Positions 26,101-34,460 of a stretch of DNA of 61,214 nucleotides are shown here, piece by piece. Origin of the DNA: Burkholderiales bacterium (GTDB taxonomy: Bacteria > Pseudomonadota > Gammaproteobacteria > Burkholderiales > Burkholderiaceae_D). The stretch spans positions 1 through 61,214 of the forward strand of contig CANGAW010000010.1 in assembly GCA_947451925.1 (NCBI GenBank), in the 5' to 3' direction. Each line of letters begins with the position of its first letter. The stretch's first letter is position 1. The notes below the pieces were generated by a model. The model searched no databases. It was not told the origin of the DNA and was given only the letters and a program-made list of their open reading frames with translations. The translations under genes and the position numbers were made by a program.

Positions 26101-26127
26101 AAAAAGCCAGTCGATGACTGGCTTTTT
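26101..26127 (-). terminator. Rho-independent terminator after the oprM-like gene
   Basis: A perfect 12-bp stem AAAAAGCCAGTC/GACTGGCTTTTT with a 3-base loop has T-runs in both directions. On the minus strand it ends the acrA-acrB-oprM transcript 30 bp after the stop at 26157, just before the F-box/LRR promoter. Confidence 0.9.
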
Positions 26128-26156
26128 GCAGGTACTGCGTTAAATTGTATGCAGAA

Positions 26157-27554
26157 CTATTTTGCGCTGTCGTTCAAGCCACCGCCCAGCGAGCGATACA
26201 AGTCAACTGCATTGGTCAGTCGCAGCAGTCGTGTTTGCAGCAGCTGCTGTTCTGCAGCGAACAGTTCGCGTTCTGCATCCAGCACTTCCAGGTAGTTGGC
26301 AATCCCGTTCTGATAACGTGCCTGTGCCAGCGCCAGTCTGTCGGCTTGTGATTTTTGCACCGCTTGTTGCGCGGTCACTTCTTCATCAATGGTGGCGCGG
26401 GCAGCAAGTGCGTCAGCCACTTCACGGAAAGCGATCTGAATGGTTTTTTCATAATCGGCCACGGCGATATTGGTGCGCACTTGCGCCAGACTCAGATTGG
26501 CCTTGTTACGACCGGCATCAAAAATCGGCAAGATCAGTTGCGGTGCAAAGCTCCAGGTACGCGCACTGCCGGCAAACAGATCCGACAAATTGTCGCTGGC
26601 CAGACCCACGCCGGAAGTCAGTGAAATGCGCGGGAAGAAGGCGGCCCGGGCTGCGGCGATGTTGGCCTGATTAGCACGCAATTTTTGTTCGGCGCTGCGG
26701 ATGTCGGGACGATGCGCGATCAGGTCCGAAGGCAGGCCGGCCGCAATGTCGGCCACGATGTTTTGTGCTGACAGGGTGGCACTGGCGTCCGGCAATTTGC
26801 CTGCAGCGCCGACTAATAGTGCCAAGGCATTGCTGGCTTGTGCGTGCTGACGACGGGCAGCCAGCAAGGCCGCACGGGCCGACTGCACCAGCGTGTCGCT
26901 CTGGCGTAGTTCCAGCGCATTGGTAATGCCGGCGTCGAAGCGTTTTTTGACCAGATCAAACGAGGTTTCCCGTGCCTGCAATGTGCGGCTGGCAAGCAAG
27001 CTTTGCTCGGCCAGCGCGCGCTCATTCAACCAGGCTTTGGCGACTTCACCAACGAGTGAAATTTGTACCGCGCGTCGTGCTTCTTCGGTAGCCAGGTATT
27101 GCGCCAGTGCGGCATTGGACAGATTTTTAACGCGGCCAAAGAAATCCAGTTCAAACGAACTCAGGCTGGCACCAACCTGATAGGTGGTACTGTTTTTCAT
27201 CGTACCCAGGACGAACTGGCGTGCACGGGTGGCGCTGCCAGTGGCGTTGAGGGTAGGCAGTTCATCGGCGCGCTGAATATTGAACAGTGCGCGGGCTTCT
27301 TCAATGCGCAGTGCGGCTGTTTTCAGATCACGATTATTTTCCAGTGCGCTTTGAATCACGGCTTGCAGTTCAGGATTCTGGAAAAAATCCCGCCAGCCTA
27401 TGTCGGCGGCCGACTTGGCACCGGCCTTGGTAGCGGTTGGATAACTCTCCGGAATGGGTGCGTCCGGTTTGAAATATTTAGGTACGAACTGACAGCCAGT
27501 CAACAACACGACGGCTGAAATCAGTAAGGGCAGTGGGGTGCGTGTGAAATTCAT
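26157..27554 (-). CDS. oprM: RND efflux outer-membrane lipoprotein (NodT/OprM family)
   Basis: Outer-membrane channel of a tripartite pump, 465 residues. The signal peptide ends at lipobox LLTGC (Cys20), and FVPKYFKPDAPIPESYP is the usual NodT N-terminus. Two internal repeats carry the long alpha-barrel hairpins (RIEEARALFNIQRADELPTLNATGSATR; LAQVRTNIAVADYEKTIQIAFREVADALAAR). IAHRPDIRSAEQKLRANQANIAAARAAFFPRISLTSG is diagnostic. The ATG at 27554 overlaps the acrB stop by 4 bp. It forms one operon with the two genes upstream. Confidence 0.95.
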   Translation of the reverse strand: MNFTRTPLPLLISAVVLLTGCQFVPKYFKPDAPIPESYPTATKAGAKSAADIGWRDFFQNPELQAVIQSALENNRDLKTAALRIEEARALFNIQRADELPTLNATGSATRARQFVLGTMKNSTTYQVGASLSSFELDFFGRVKNLSNAALAQYLATEEARRAVQISLVGEVAKAWLNERALAEQSLLASRTLQARETSFDLVKKRFDAGITNALELRQSDTLVQSARAALLAARRQHAQASNALALLVGAAGKLPDASATLSAQNIVADIAAGLPSDLIAHRPDIRSAEQKLRANQANIAAARAAFFPRISLTSGVGLASDNLSDLFAGSARTWSFAPQLILPIFDAGRNKANLSLAQVRTNIAVADYEKTIQIAFREVADALAARATIDEEVTAQQAVQKSQADRLALAQARYQNGIANYLEVLDAERELFAAEQQLLQTRLLRLTNAVDLYRSLGGGLNDSAK

Positions 27555-30500
27555 TCTTTGCTCTCGGTCGAGTCCATGTGGGCAGCATATAGCTTGCGTT
27601 GTCTTTCACTGCCTTTGAACAAGCGGCGAACGACGACGAAAAAGATAGGTACAAAAAACACGGCCAGCAAGGTGGCCGCAATCATGCCGCCCATGACGCC
27701 GGTACCGATCGCGCGCTGGCTGGCTGAGCCGGCGCCGGTGGCAATCACCAGTGGCAGTACGCCCAGAATGAAGGCCAGCGAAGTCATGATGATGGGGCGG
27801 AAGCGCAGCTTGACCGCCGTCAGCGTCGCTTCAACCAGGTCCATGCCTTGCGCTTGCAAGTCTTTGGCGAACTCGATGATCAGAATCGCGTTCTTGGCTG
27901 ACAAACCAATGATGGCAATCAGACCGACTTTGAAATACACATCGTTGGGCATGCCGCGCATGATGGTAAAGGACAGTGCGCCGAGTACACCAAGCGGCAC
28001 TACCAGCAACACCGCCACCGGAATCGAGGTGCTCTCGTAGAGAGCAGCGAGCACCAGAAACACAGCCAGTAGCGACAAGCCAAACAGCGCGGCGGCAGCC
28101 GAACCGGCGGCTTTTTCTTCAAACGACTGGCCGGCCCATTCAAAGCTAATTCCTGTCGGCAGTTGCGCCACCAGACGTTCGACTTCGGCTAAGGCGTCAC
28201 CGGAAGAGGCACCCGGTGCAGCATCGCCCTGCAGCTTCATTGCCGGATAGCCGTTGAAGCGCACCAGTTGAACAGGGCCGGTGATCCACTGGCTTTTCAT
28301 GAAGGCCGAGAACGGCACCATATTGCCCTGGGCGCTGCGGGCATAGAGCTTGTCGAGGTCTTCCGGCATCAGGCGTTTTTCCGGATCGGCTTGCAAAATC
28401 ACGCGCTGCTGGCGACCCAGATTCGGGAAGTCGTTGATATACGAAGAGCCGAAGGTGGAGGCCAGCGTGGCATTGATTTCTGCCAGTGGAATGCCGAGCG
28501 CATTGGCTTTGTCGCGGTCAATGTCGAGTCGCAGCTGTGGCGAGTCTTCCATGCCTTCGGGCCGCGCACTCTTGATGAATTTGCTCTTCGAGAGCATGCC
28601 CAACAATTGATTGCGTGCTGCCAGCAAGGCGTCATGGCCAACCCCGCTGCGGTCTTGCAGACGCAGCGAAAAGCCGGTGGCATTGCCAAGTTCGCGAATC
28701 GCCGGCGGGTTCACGGTAAAGACGATGGCGTCACGAATCGTACCCATCAACATCAGCGCTTTGGTCGCCATGCCTTCCGAACTCAGTTCCGGCGTTTTGC
28801 GTTCGTCCCAGTCTTTCAGCGGCACAAACAACAGGCCGCCATTCTGACCGTTACCGGAGAAGCTGTAACCGGTGACTGACACCACACCGGCAGCACCGGG
28901 TTGTTTGAGGAAGTACTGTTCTGCCTGCTCCATCACGGTCAGTGTGCGGCCGGCGCTGGCACCGGGCGGCAATTGCACGTTGGCCAGCAGGTAGCCCTGA
29001 TCTTCGGACGGCAAAAATGAGGTGGGCATGCGTTGCACCATCCACACCACGCACAGAATGATGACGCCATACAGCACCATGTAACGCCCGGTTTTCTTGA
29101 GCATTTTGGTGACGGTGTTTTGATAACCACTGGCGGTGCGGCGGAACAAGCGGTTAAACGCGCCGAAGAAGCCCTTGCGTTCGTGATGTGCCGGGTCAAT
29201 CGGTTTCAATAATGTTGCGCACAGTGCCGGCGTCAGTGTCAGTGCCATGATGGCAGAGAACACCATGGCCGAAACCATAGACAGTGAAAACTGGCGATAG
29301 ATCGCGCCCACCGAGCCGCTGAAAAAGGCCATAGGGATGAACACCGCAATCAGTACCAGCGTAATGCCGACAATGGCACCGGTAATTTGCTTCATCGCCT
29401 TGATGGTGGCTTCACGTGGCGGCAAGCCTTCTTCGCTCATGATGCGTTCGACGTTTTCCACCACCACGATGGCATCATCGACCAGAATACCAATGGCCAG
29501 CACCATGCCAAACATGGTCAGCACATTGATGGAATAGCCAAACATCGACATGGTGGCGAAGGTGCCCATCAGCGCCACTGGCACGACGATGGCAGGAATC
29601 AGCGTATAGCGGATGTTTTGTAAAAAGATCAGCATCACCAAAAACACCAGCGCGACGGCTTCAAGCAGGGTCTTGATCACTTCTTCGATCGATATCTTGA
29701 CGAACAGCGAGGTGTCGTAAGGAATCACATAGCTCATCCCGGCCGGGAAAAACTTGGACAGGTCTTCCATTTTTTTGCGTACCAGCGTCGCCGTTTCCAG
29801 CGCGTTCGCGGTTGGCGTGAGCTGGATACCGACGGCGGCAATCGGCTTGCCGTTCAGGCGTGCAGCAAAGCCATAAGCCTGACCGGCGACTTCGACGCGG
29901 CCGATGTCACGGATGCGCACGGTTGAGCCGTTCGGGTTGGCGCGCAAGACGATGTTGCCAAATTCTTCCGGGCTGCTGAGCTGACCGTTTACGACAATCG
30001 AAGTGGCAATACGCTGCGAACTCGGTGCAGGCAGGTCACCCAGAATACCGGCGGAAAACTGCGCGTTCTGCGCCTTGATGGCGGCAGCTACATCGGTGGG
30101 GGTGAGCTTGTAGCCCATCAGTTTGTTGGGGTCGATCCAGATACGCATCGCGCGTTCGGTGCCAAACAACTGCACCACACCCACGCCGGGTATGCGTTTG
30201 AGTTCATTGATGACATTGCGCGCCAGATAGTCGCCCAGTGCAATCGGGCTGTGCTGGCCATTGGTCGAAATCAGATTGGCAAACATCAGCAAATTGCTGC
30301 GTGAACGCGTCACCGTCACACCCTGCTGCACCACGGCTTGCGGCAGGCGCGCCTCGATGCGCTTCAAGCGGTTTTGCACATCGACAGCAGCCAGTTCAGG
30401 GTTGGTGCCGGTCTTGAAGGTGACTGAAATCTGCGCCTGACCATCGGAGGCACTTTGCGACTCAATGTATTGCAGATTTTCAGCGCCATTCATTTCCTGC

Positions 30501-30697
30501 TCGATCAGGCTGGTGACGCTTTCGTCAACAGTCTGCGCCGACGCGCCAGGGTAGGTGGCACCAACGATGATGGTAGGCGGCGCGATCTGCGGATATTGCG
30601 AGATCGGCAAATTGGGAATAGCCAGCACACCGGCCAACAGAATGAATAGCGCGATCACCCAGGCAAAAACCGGGCGATCGATAAAAAACTTTGCCAT
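27551..30697 (-). CDS. acrB: RND multidrug efflux permease (AcrB/MexB-like, HAE1)
   Basis: Proton-driven inner-membrane drug exporter, 1048 residues, the usual length. It begins MAKFFIDRPVFAWVIALFILLAG. The proton-relay Asp pair is in AIGILVDDAIVVVENVERIM (TM4). The Phe-rich and porter regions and the GLIAIIGLSAKNAILIIEFAKDLQ motif of TM10-11 are present. The gene sits 11 bp behind the adaptor gene and overlaps oprM, so it belongs to a classical acrA-acrB-oprM operon. The promoter must lie upstream of 31887. I see no local repressor gene; the tetR at 39501 is next to the other pump. Confidence 0.97.
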   Translation of the reverse strand: MAKFFIDRPVFAWVIALFILLAGVLAIPNLPISQYPQIAPPTIIVGATYPGASAQTVDESVTSLIEQEMNGAENLQYIESQSASDGQAQISVTFKTGTNPELAAVDVQNRLKRIEARLPQAVVQQGVTVTRSRSNLLMFANLISTNGQHSPIALGDYLARNVINELKRIPGVGVVQLFGTERAMRIWIDPNKLMGYKLTPTDVAAAIKAQNAQFSAGILGDLPAPSSQRIATSIVVNGQLSSPEEFGNIVLRANPNGSTVRIRDIGRVEVAGQAYGFAARLNGKPIAAVGIQLTPTANALETATLVRKKMEDLSKFFPAGMSYVIPYDTSLFVKISIEEVIKTLLEAVALVFLVMLIFLQNIRYTLIPAIVVPVALMGTFATMSMFGYSINVLTMFGMVLAIGILVDDAIVVVENVERIMSEEGLPPREATIKAMKQITGAIVGITLVLIAVFIPMAFFSGSVGAIYRQFSLSMVSAMVFSAIMALTLTPALCATLLKPIDPAHHERKGFFGAFNRLFRRTASGYQNTVTKMLKKTGRYMVLYGVIILCVVWMVQRMPTSFLPSEDQGYLLANVQLPPGASAGRTLTVMEQAEQYFLKQPGAAGVVSVTGYSFSGNGQNGGLLFVPLKDWDERKTPELSSEGMATKALMLMGTIRDAIVFTVNPPAIRELGNATGFSLRLQDRSGVGHDALLAARNQLLGMLSKSKFIKSARPEGMEDSPQLRLDIDRDKANALGIPLAEINATLASTFGSSYINDFPNLGRQQRVILQADPEKRLMPEDLDKLYARSAQGNMVPFSAFMKSQWITGPVQLVRFNGYPAMKLQGDAAPGASSGDALAEVERLVAQLPTGISFEWAGQSFEEKAAGSAAAALFGLSLLAVFLVLAALYESTSIPVAVLLVVPLGVLGALSFTIMRGMPNDVYFKVGLIAIIGLSAKNAILIIEFAKDLQAQGMDLVEATLTAVKLRFRPIIMTSLAFILGVLPLVIATGAGSASQRAIGTGVMGGMIAATLLAVFFVPIFFVVVRRLFKGSERQRKLYAAHMDSTESKE

Positions 30698-30708
30698 GAG
30701 ATGCTTTC

Positions 30709-31887
30709 TTAGTTTTTCTGTTGTTCAGCAGGAGCTGGCGCTGGCGCATCGGGACGCTGCCATGGCGAAGGCTTGACGGTCGAACCCGGTTTGGCTTTTT
30801 GCAGGCCTTCAACGATGACGGTGTCGCCCGCTTTGAGGCCATCGTTGATGATCCAGTTGGTGCCATAGGCGCCGCCGGTTTTAACCGGACGCGGAACCAC
30901 TTTACCTTCTGCGTCAACGGTCATGACCATCGATCCATCGGCAGTACGCATGACTGCTTGTTGCGGCACGGTGATGGTGCCGGGACGCACACCTTGTTCG
31001 ATGCGTACGCGCACATAGGTGCCTGGCAAGAGACTGCGTTGCGGATTCGGGAACTGCGCACGTACGGTTACGGTACCTGAGCTTGGGTCTACCGTTACAT
31101 CAGAAAACAGCAGCTGGCCGGGCTGGTTGTAGAGCTGGCCGTCTTCCATCACCAGCGTCAGCTTGGCTTTGACTTTGCTGCCACTGCCTTGCGCCATCGC
31201 CTGGCGCAGGCGCTGCATTTCAACGCTGGATTGCACCAGCGAGACATACACGGAATCGAGTTGCTGAATCACGGCCAGACTGGTGGCATCAACCTGACCG
31301 ACCAATGCGCCTTCGGTGACTAAGGCGCGGCCAATGCGGCCAGAGATGGGTGCGGTGACTGTGGCATACGACAGATTAAGACGTGCTGCATCAAGTCCGG
31401 CACGGGCTGAGGCGACATCGGCTACGGCCAGTTTCTGGCTGCTTTGCAGGTCGTCGAATTCTTGCTTGCTGACTGCATTGCTCTCAACTAAAGCACGGTA
31501 ACGGTTGAGCTTGGTGTTGACCTGACCCAGGTTGGCTTCGGATTTGGCCAGCGCCGCTTCGGCGCTGTTGTAGGCCGCTTGCAGCGGGGCCGGGTCAATC
31601 CGGTACAAGACTTGTCCGGCACGCACTTCGCTGCCTTCAGCAAAGACCCGCTGTTGCACGATGCCGGCAATCCGCGCCCGCACTTCAGCGATGCGGGTGG
31701 CTTCGATGCGGCCGGGGAGTTCAGTGATGATGGCGACTTGTTCCGGTGCCACGGCAATCACCCCGACTGACGCGGGCGGTGGCGCACCAGCGCCGGGCCC
31801 TGCAGGTTTTTTATCGCCGCAGCCAGCCAGCAGCGACAGCAATACGCCAGAGATCAAAAAACGCGTACCGAAATATTGAGAGTTCAT
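30709..31887 (-). CDS. acrA: RND efflux periplasmic adaptor lipoprotein (AcrA-like)
   Basis: Membrane-fusion protein linking the permease to the outer-membrane channel, 392 residues. The signal peptide ends in LLSLLAGCGDKK, giving a lipidated Cys. The barrel and lipoyl parts read ELPGRIEATRIAEVRARIAGIVQQRVFAEGSEVRAGQVLYRIDP. A helical hairpin and SYATVTAPISGRIGRALVTEGALV follow. The C-terminus is Pro/Ala-rich. It is the first gene of the leftward operon. The 184-bp gap to tolC (31888-32071) should contain the operon promoter, but I saw no convincing -35/-10. Confidence 0.95.
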   Translation of the reverse strand: MNSQYFGTRFLISGVLLSLLAGCGDKKPAGPGAGAPPPASVGVIAVAPEQVAIITELPGRIEATRIAEVRARIAGIVQQRVFAEGSEVRAGQVLYRIDPAPLQAAYNSAEAALAKSEANLGQVNTKLNRYRALVESNAVSKQEFDDLQSSQKLAVADVASARAGLDAARLNLSYATVTAPISGRIGRALVTEGALVGQVDATSLAVIQQLDSVYVSLVQSSVEMQRLRQAMAQGSGSKVKAKLTLVMEDGQLYNQPGQLLFSDVTVDPSSGTVTVRAQFPNPQRSLLPGTYVRVRIEQGVRPGTITVPQQAVMRTADGSMVMTVDAEGKVVPRPVKTGGAYGTNWIINDGLKAGDTVIVEGLQKAKPGSTVKPSPWQRPDAPAPAPAEQQKN

Positions 31888-32071
31888 GAATGTGTCGCAC
31901 CAAAAAAAAGTCTGCCGGCGCAGCGTGTCATGAAGACGACGTTACCGGCAGAGCGTTAACCTGCTTTAATCAATCGCGAGTATAGCCAGTAATTGCTGGC
32001 TGGCGATTGTGTTGCTGAACTTTTCTCGCCCTGCTTTTGCAGGCGTTAAGCGGGACTTTGTCTGTGCTTAA

Positions 32072-33385
32072 TTATGGCGTGGCCAATAAGGCATTAAGCT
32101 GGCCCAGATCGGCTTCAGCTAGGCTGCCGGCAGCGGCTTTGAGTTTTAATCCGTTGACCAGTGTGTCGTAACGGGCTTTGGCCAGATCGCGACGGGTGGA
32201 AAACAATTGCTGCTGCGCGTTGAGCACGTCGATATTGATGCGTACGCCAACGTCATAGCCCAGACGGTTCGATTCCAGTGCCGATTTGCTGGAGACTTCA
32301 GCCGCTTCCAGTGCGCGCACTTGAGACAAACCACTTTGCACGCTGAGAAAAGCGGTGCGGGCGCTTTGGGTCGCATTACGCTTCGCTGTTTCCAGATCGG
32401 TACGGGCTTTTTCTTTCAATGCCACCGCTTCACGTACTTTACTGTCGGTGCTGAAACCGGCAAACAGTGGCAGATTGAATTGCACACCTAGTGAGGTACT
32501 TTCATTGGTAATGATTTGCGATAAAAATGCGCTTTGACTTTGTCCGCGGCTGGCAACGAAATCCAGCGTAGGCAAGTGTCCGGCACGGTTGCGGCTGATA
32601 TCGAGTTTGGCCAGTTCAAAGCTGGCACGCTGACCGACTACTGTGAAATTATTGTTTTCGGCGCTTTGCAGCCAGGGGTCAACCGTGACCGGCTCTGGCG
32701 CACTTAAGGTGACGCCGGTTTTCAGGCCGGACAATTCTTCCGGAAATTTTCCGGTGACCTGAGCCAGTGCATTACGCTTGATTGCCAGATCATTGCCGGC
32801 TGCGATTTCCTGCGCCAGGATCAGGTCATAGCGAGCTTGCGCTTCATGGGTGTCGGTAATGGTGGCGGTGCCGACTTCGAAATTACGCTTGGCTGATTCG
32901 AGTTGTTCAACAGTTGCCGCTTTTTGTGCCTGAATGAACAGGATCGTGTCTTGCGCACCCAGCACATCGAAGTAGGCCTGCGAGACACGCAGCAGCAGAT
33001 CGCTTTGTGCCAGCGCGAATTGCACTTCGCTGACTTCAACTTGCAGTTTGCTTTGCTCGTAAACAGTCAGGTTGGCAGGACGGTAGAGCGGCTGGGACAG
33101 CTGCACCTGATAATTATTTGAATTGAAGTTTTTGTTGGTTGATGAGCCAGCACTGGTGGCGGTTGAATCAATTTTGTTATAACTGGCAGTCAGGCCAACG
33201 GTAGGCAGCAAACCGGCACGACCCTGCACCGATTTTTCTGCACCGGCTTCGCGCGCTGCACGGGCGCTGGCAAACTGGCTGTCGTAAATTTGCGCATCGT
33301 GATAAGCCTGCAGCAGATCAATGGCACTGGCATGCAAGCTCAGCAGGGCAGTCGCTACGAGTAGGGCTAGGTGAGTTCTTCGCAT
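32072..33385 (-). CDS. tolC: TolC family outer-membrane efflux protein
   Basis: Trimeric outer-membrane channel for type I secretion and drug efflux, 437 residues. The signal peptide MRRTHLALLVATALLSLHASA is followed by IDLLQAYHDAQIYDSQFASARAAREAGAEKSVQGRAGLLPTVGL. The two structural repeats follow, the second with GVQFNLPLFAGFSTDSKVREAVALKEKARTDLE. Unlike the NodT-type protein it has no lipobox. It lies 29 bp after the rhodanese gene in a leftward run. It could serve MacAB or the 34-39 kb RND pump, neither of which has its own channel. Confidence 0.94.
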   Translation of the reverse strand: MRRTHLALLVATALLSLHASAIDLLQAYHDAQIYDSQFASARAAREAGAEKSVQGRAGLLPTVGLTASYNKIDSTATSAGSSTNKNFNSNNYQVQLSQPLYRPANLTVYEQSKLQVEVSEVQFALAQSDLLLRVSQAYFDVLGAQDTILFIQAQKAATVEQLESAKRNFEVGTATITDTHEAQARYDLILAQEIAAGNDLAIKRNALAQVTGKFPEELSGLKTGVTLSAPEPVTVDPWLQSAENNNFTVVGQRASFELAKLDISRNRAGHLPTLDFVASRGQSQSAFLSQIITNESTSLGVQFNLPLFAGFSTDSKVREAVALKEKARTDLETAKRNATQSARTAFLSVQSGLSQVRALEAAEVSSKSALESNRLGYDVGVRINIDVLNAQQQLFSTRRDLAKARYDTLVNGLKLKAAAGSLAEADLGQLNALLATP

Positions 33386-33414
33386 TCTTTTTCCCGTCAG
33401 TTGAATCAGATAAG

Positions 33415-33738
33415 TCAGTAGGTCGGCATACTGCCATCGACCTGCATTGCCCAGCCGTGAACGCCACCGGTCAGATTGGTGACGTGTTCAAAGCCGGCGC
33501 GTTCTAAAAATGCGGCCACCTGCATGCTGCGTGCGCCATGATGGCAAATACACACCACAGGCAAGCTGGGATCGAGTTCTTCCTGGCGCGCCGGGATGCT
33601 GGACATGGGAATTAACTGCGAACCCGCGATCTGGCAGGTGGCATATTCCCAGGGCTCACGCACATCAAGCAATAAGGGCTGCTCGCGGCTGCTGTCGGCC
33701 AGCCATTGCGCCAGTTCGGTCGGGCTCAGATGATGCAT
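33415..33738 (-). CDS. Rhodanese-like sulfurtransferase
   Basis: Single-domain rhodanese of 107 residues, GlpE/PspE-like, cytosolic. LLLDVREPWEYATCQIAGSQLIPMSSIPAR is the domain start. The active loop is CHHGARS, with catalytic Cys65, followed by AAFLERAGFEHVTNLTGGVHGWAMQVD. The ATG at 33738 (MHHLSPTELAQWL) was chosen over an upstream reading that runs into pcm. It sits between pcm and tolC, an arrangement I recall from other Burkholderiales. The physiological sulfur acceptor is unknown. Confidence 0.92.
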   Translation of the reverse strand: MHHLSPTELAQWLADSSREQPLLLDVREPWEYATCQIAGSQLIPMSSIPARQEELDPSLPVVCICHHGARSMQVAAFLERAGFEHVTNLTGGVHGWAMQVDGSMPTY

Positions 33739-33760
33739 GGCTGACTTTGTGTGGTTAACA

Positions 33761-34432
33761 TCAAAACTGAAAGCGTGAGGGCGCAGCGACATTGCGCAGG
33801 GGCTTGATGCTGGACTCAAACAAGGTCTGGGTATCCCACGCATCTTCTGCCATCCGCGTAATCAGGCAGGCCGACATGATGGGTGCGTTGCCGACGACGG
33901 CAAAAATGCGCCCGCCGATTTTAATCTGTTTCAGCAAAGCCTCGGGTAACACGGGCACTGAGCCGGACAGCACGATCACGTCGTAGGCCGCATCCTGACT
34001 TGCCCAGCCCAGGGCGCCATCAGCGTTGACGACAGTGACGTTATCAATGCCGTAAGCGGACAGGTTTTTGCTGGCCAGCGCACAGAGTTCAGCTTCAATT
34101 TCAACGGTGGTGACATGGCGCGCCCGCTGCGCCATCAGCGCGGCAAGGTAGCCCGAGCCTGCGCCGATTTCGAGCACGGTCTCATGTTTGGCAATCGCGG
34201 TTTCTTGCAGGATGCGGCCTTCAAACTTCGGCGACAGCATGTTCTCGCCGCAAGGCAGCGGGATTTCGCAGTCGAAAAAAGCCAGGTTGCGATAAGCCAG
34301 AGGCACAAATTCCTCGCGCCGTACATCGACTAAGGTTTGCAGCACATCGGTGTCGAGCACATCCCAGGTACGGATCTGCTGTTCAATCATATTGAAGCGG
34401 GCTTGTTCGAGGTTCATGGCGGCGTTAGTCAT
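33761..34432 (-). CDS. pcm: Protein-L-isoaspartate O-methyltransferase
   Basis: SAM-dependent repair enzyme for isoaspartyl damage, or a close relative. It shows ARFNMIEQQIRTWDVLDTDVL, RREEFVPLAYRNLAFFDCEIPLPCGENMLSPK and the SAM motif VLEIGAGSGYLAALMA. VTTVEIEAELCALASKNL and DVIVLSGSVPVLPEALLKQIKIGGRIFAVVG follow. The catalytic region ENMLSP differs slightly from the enteric Pcm sequence (QTISQP), as is common in this betaproteobacterial subfamily. The start is uncertain: 34432 is given, and 34417 (MNLEQARF) or 34477 are possible. Confidence 0.88.
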   Translation of the reverse strand: MTNAAMNLEQARFNMIEQQIRTWDVLDTDVLQTLVDVRREEFVPLAYRNLAFFDCEIPLPCGENMLSPKFEGRILQETAIAKHETVLEIGAGSGYLAALMAQRARHVTTVEIEAELCALASKNLSAYGIDNVTVVNADGALGWASQDAAYDVIVLSGSVPVLPEALLKQIKIGGRIFAVVGNAPIMSACLITRMAEDAWDTQTLFESSIKPLRNVAAPSRFQF

Positions 34433-34460
34433 TAGGTCGGAGGCTAAAAAAAGCATTTTA

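Noticed and set aside
27558..30650. Several plus-strand frames opposite acrB
   Set aside because: They are shadows of the strongly supported RND permease and contain reverse-complement translations of its conserved motifs.
31985..32000. GCCAG-TAATTG-CTGGC hairpin downstream of tolC
   Set aside because: The stem is short and has no T-run on the minus strand, so a terminator call is not supported.
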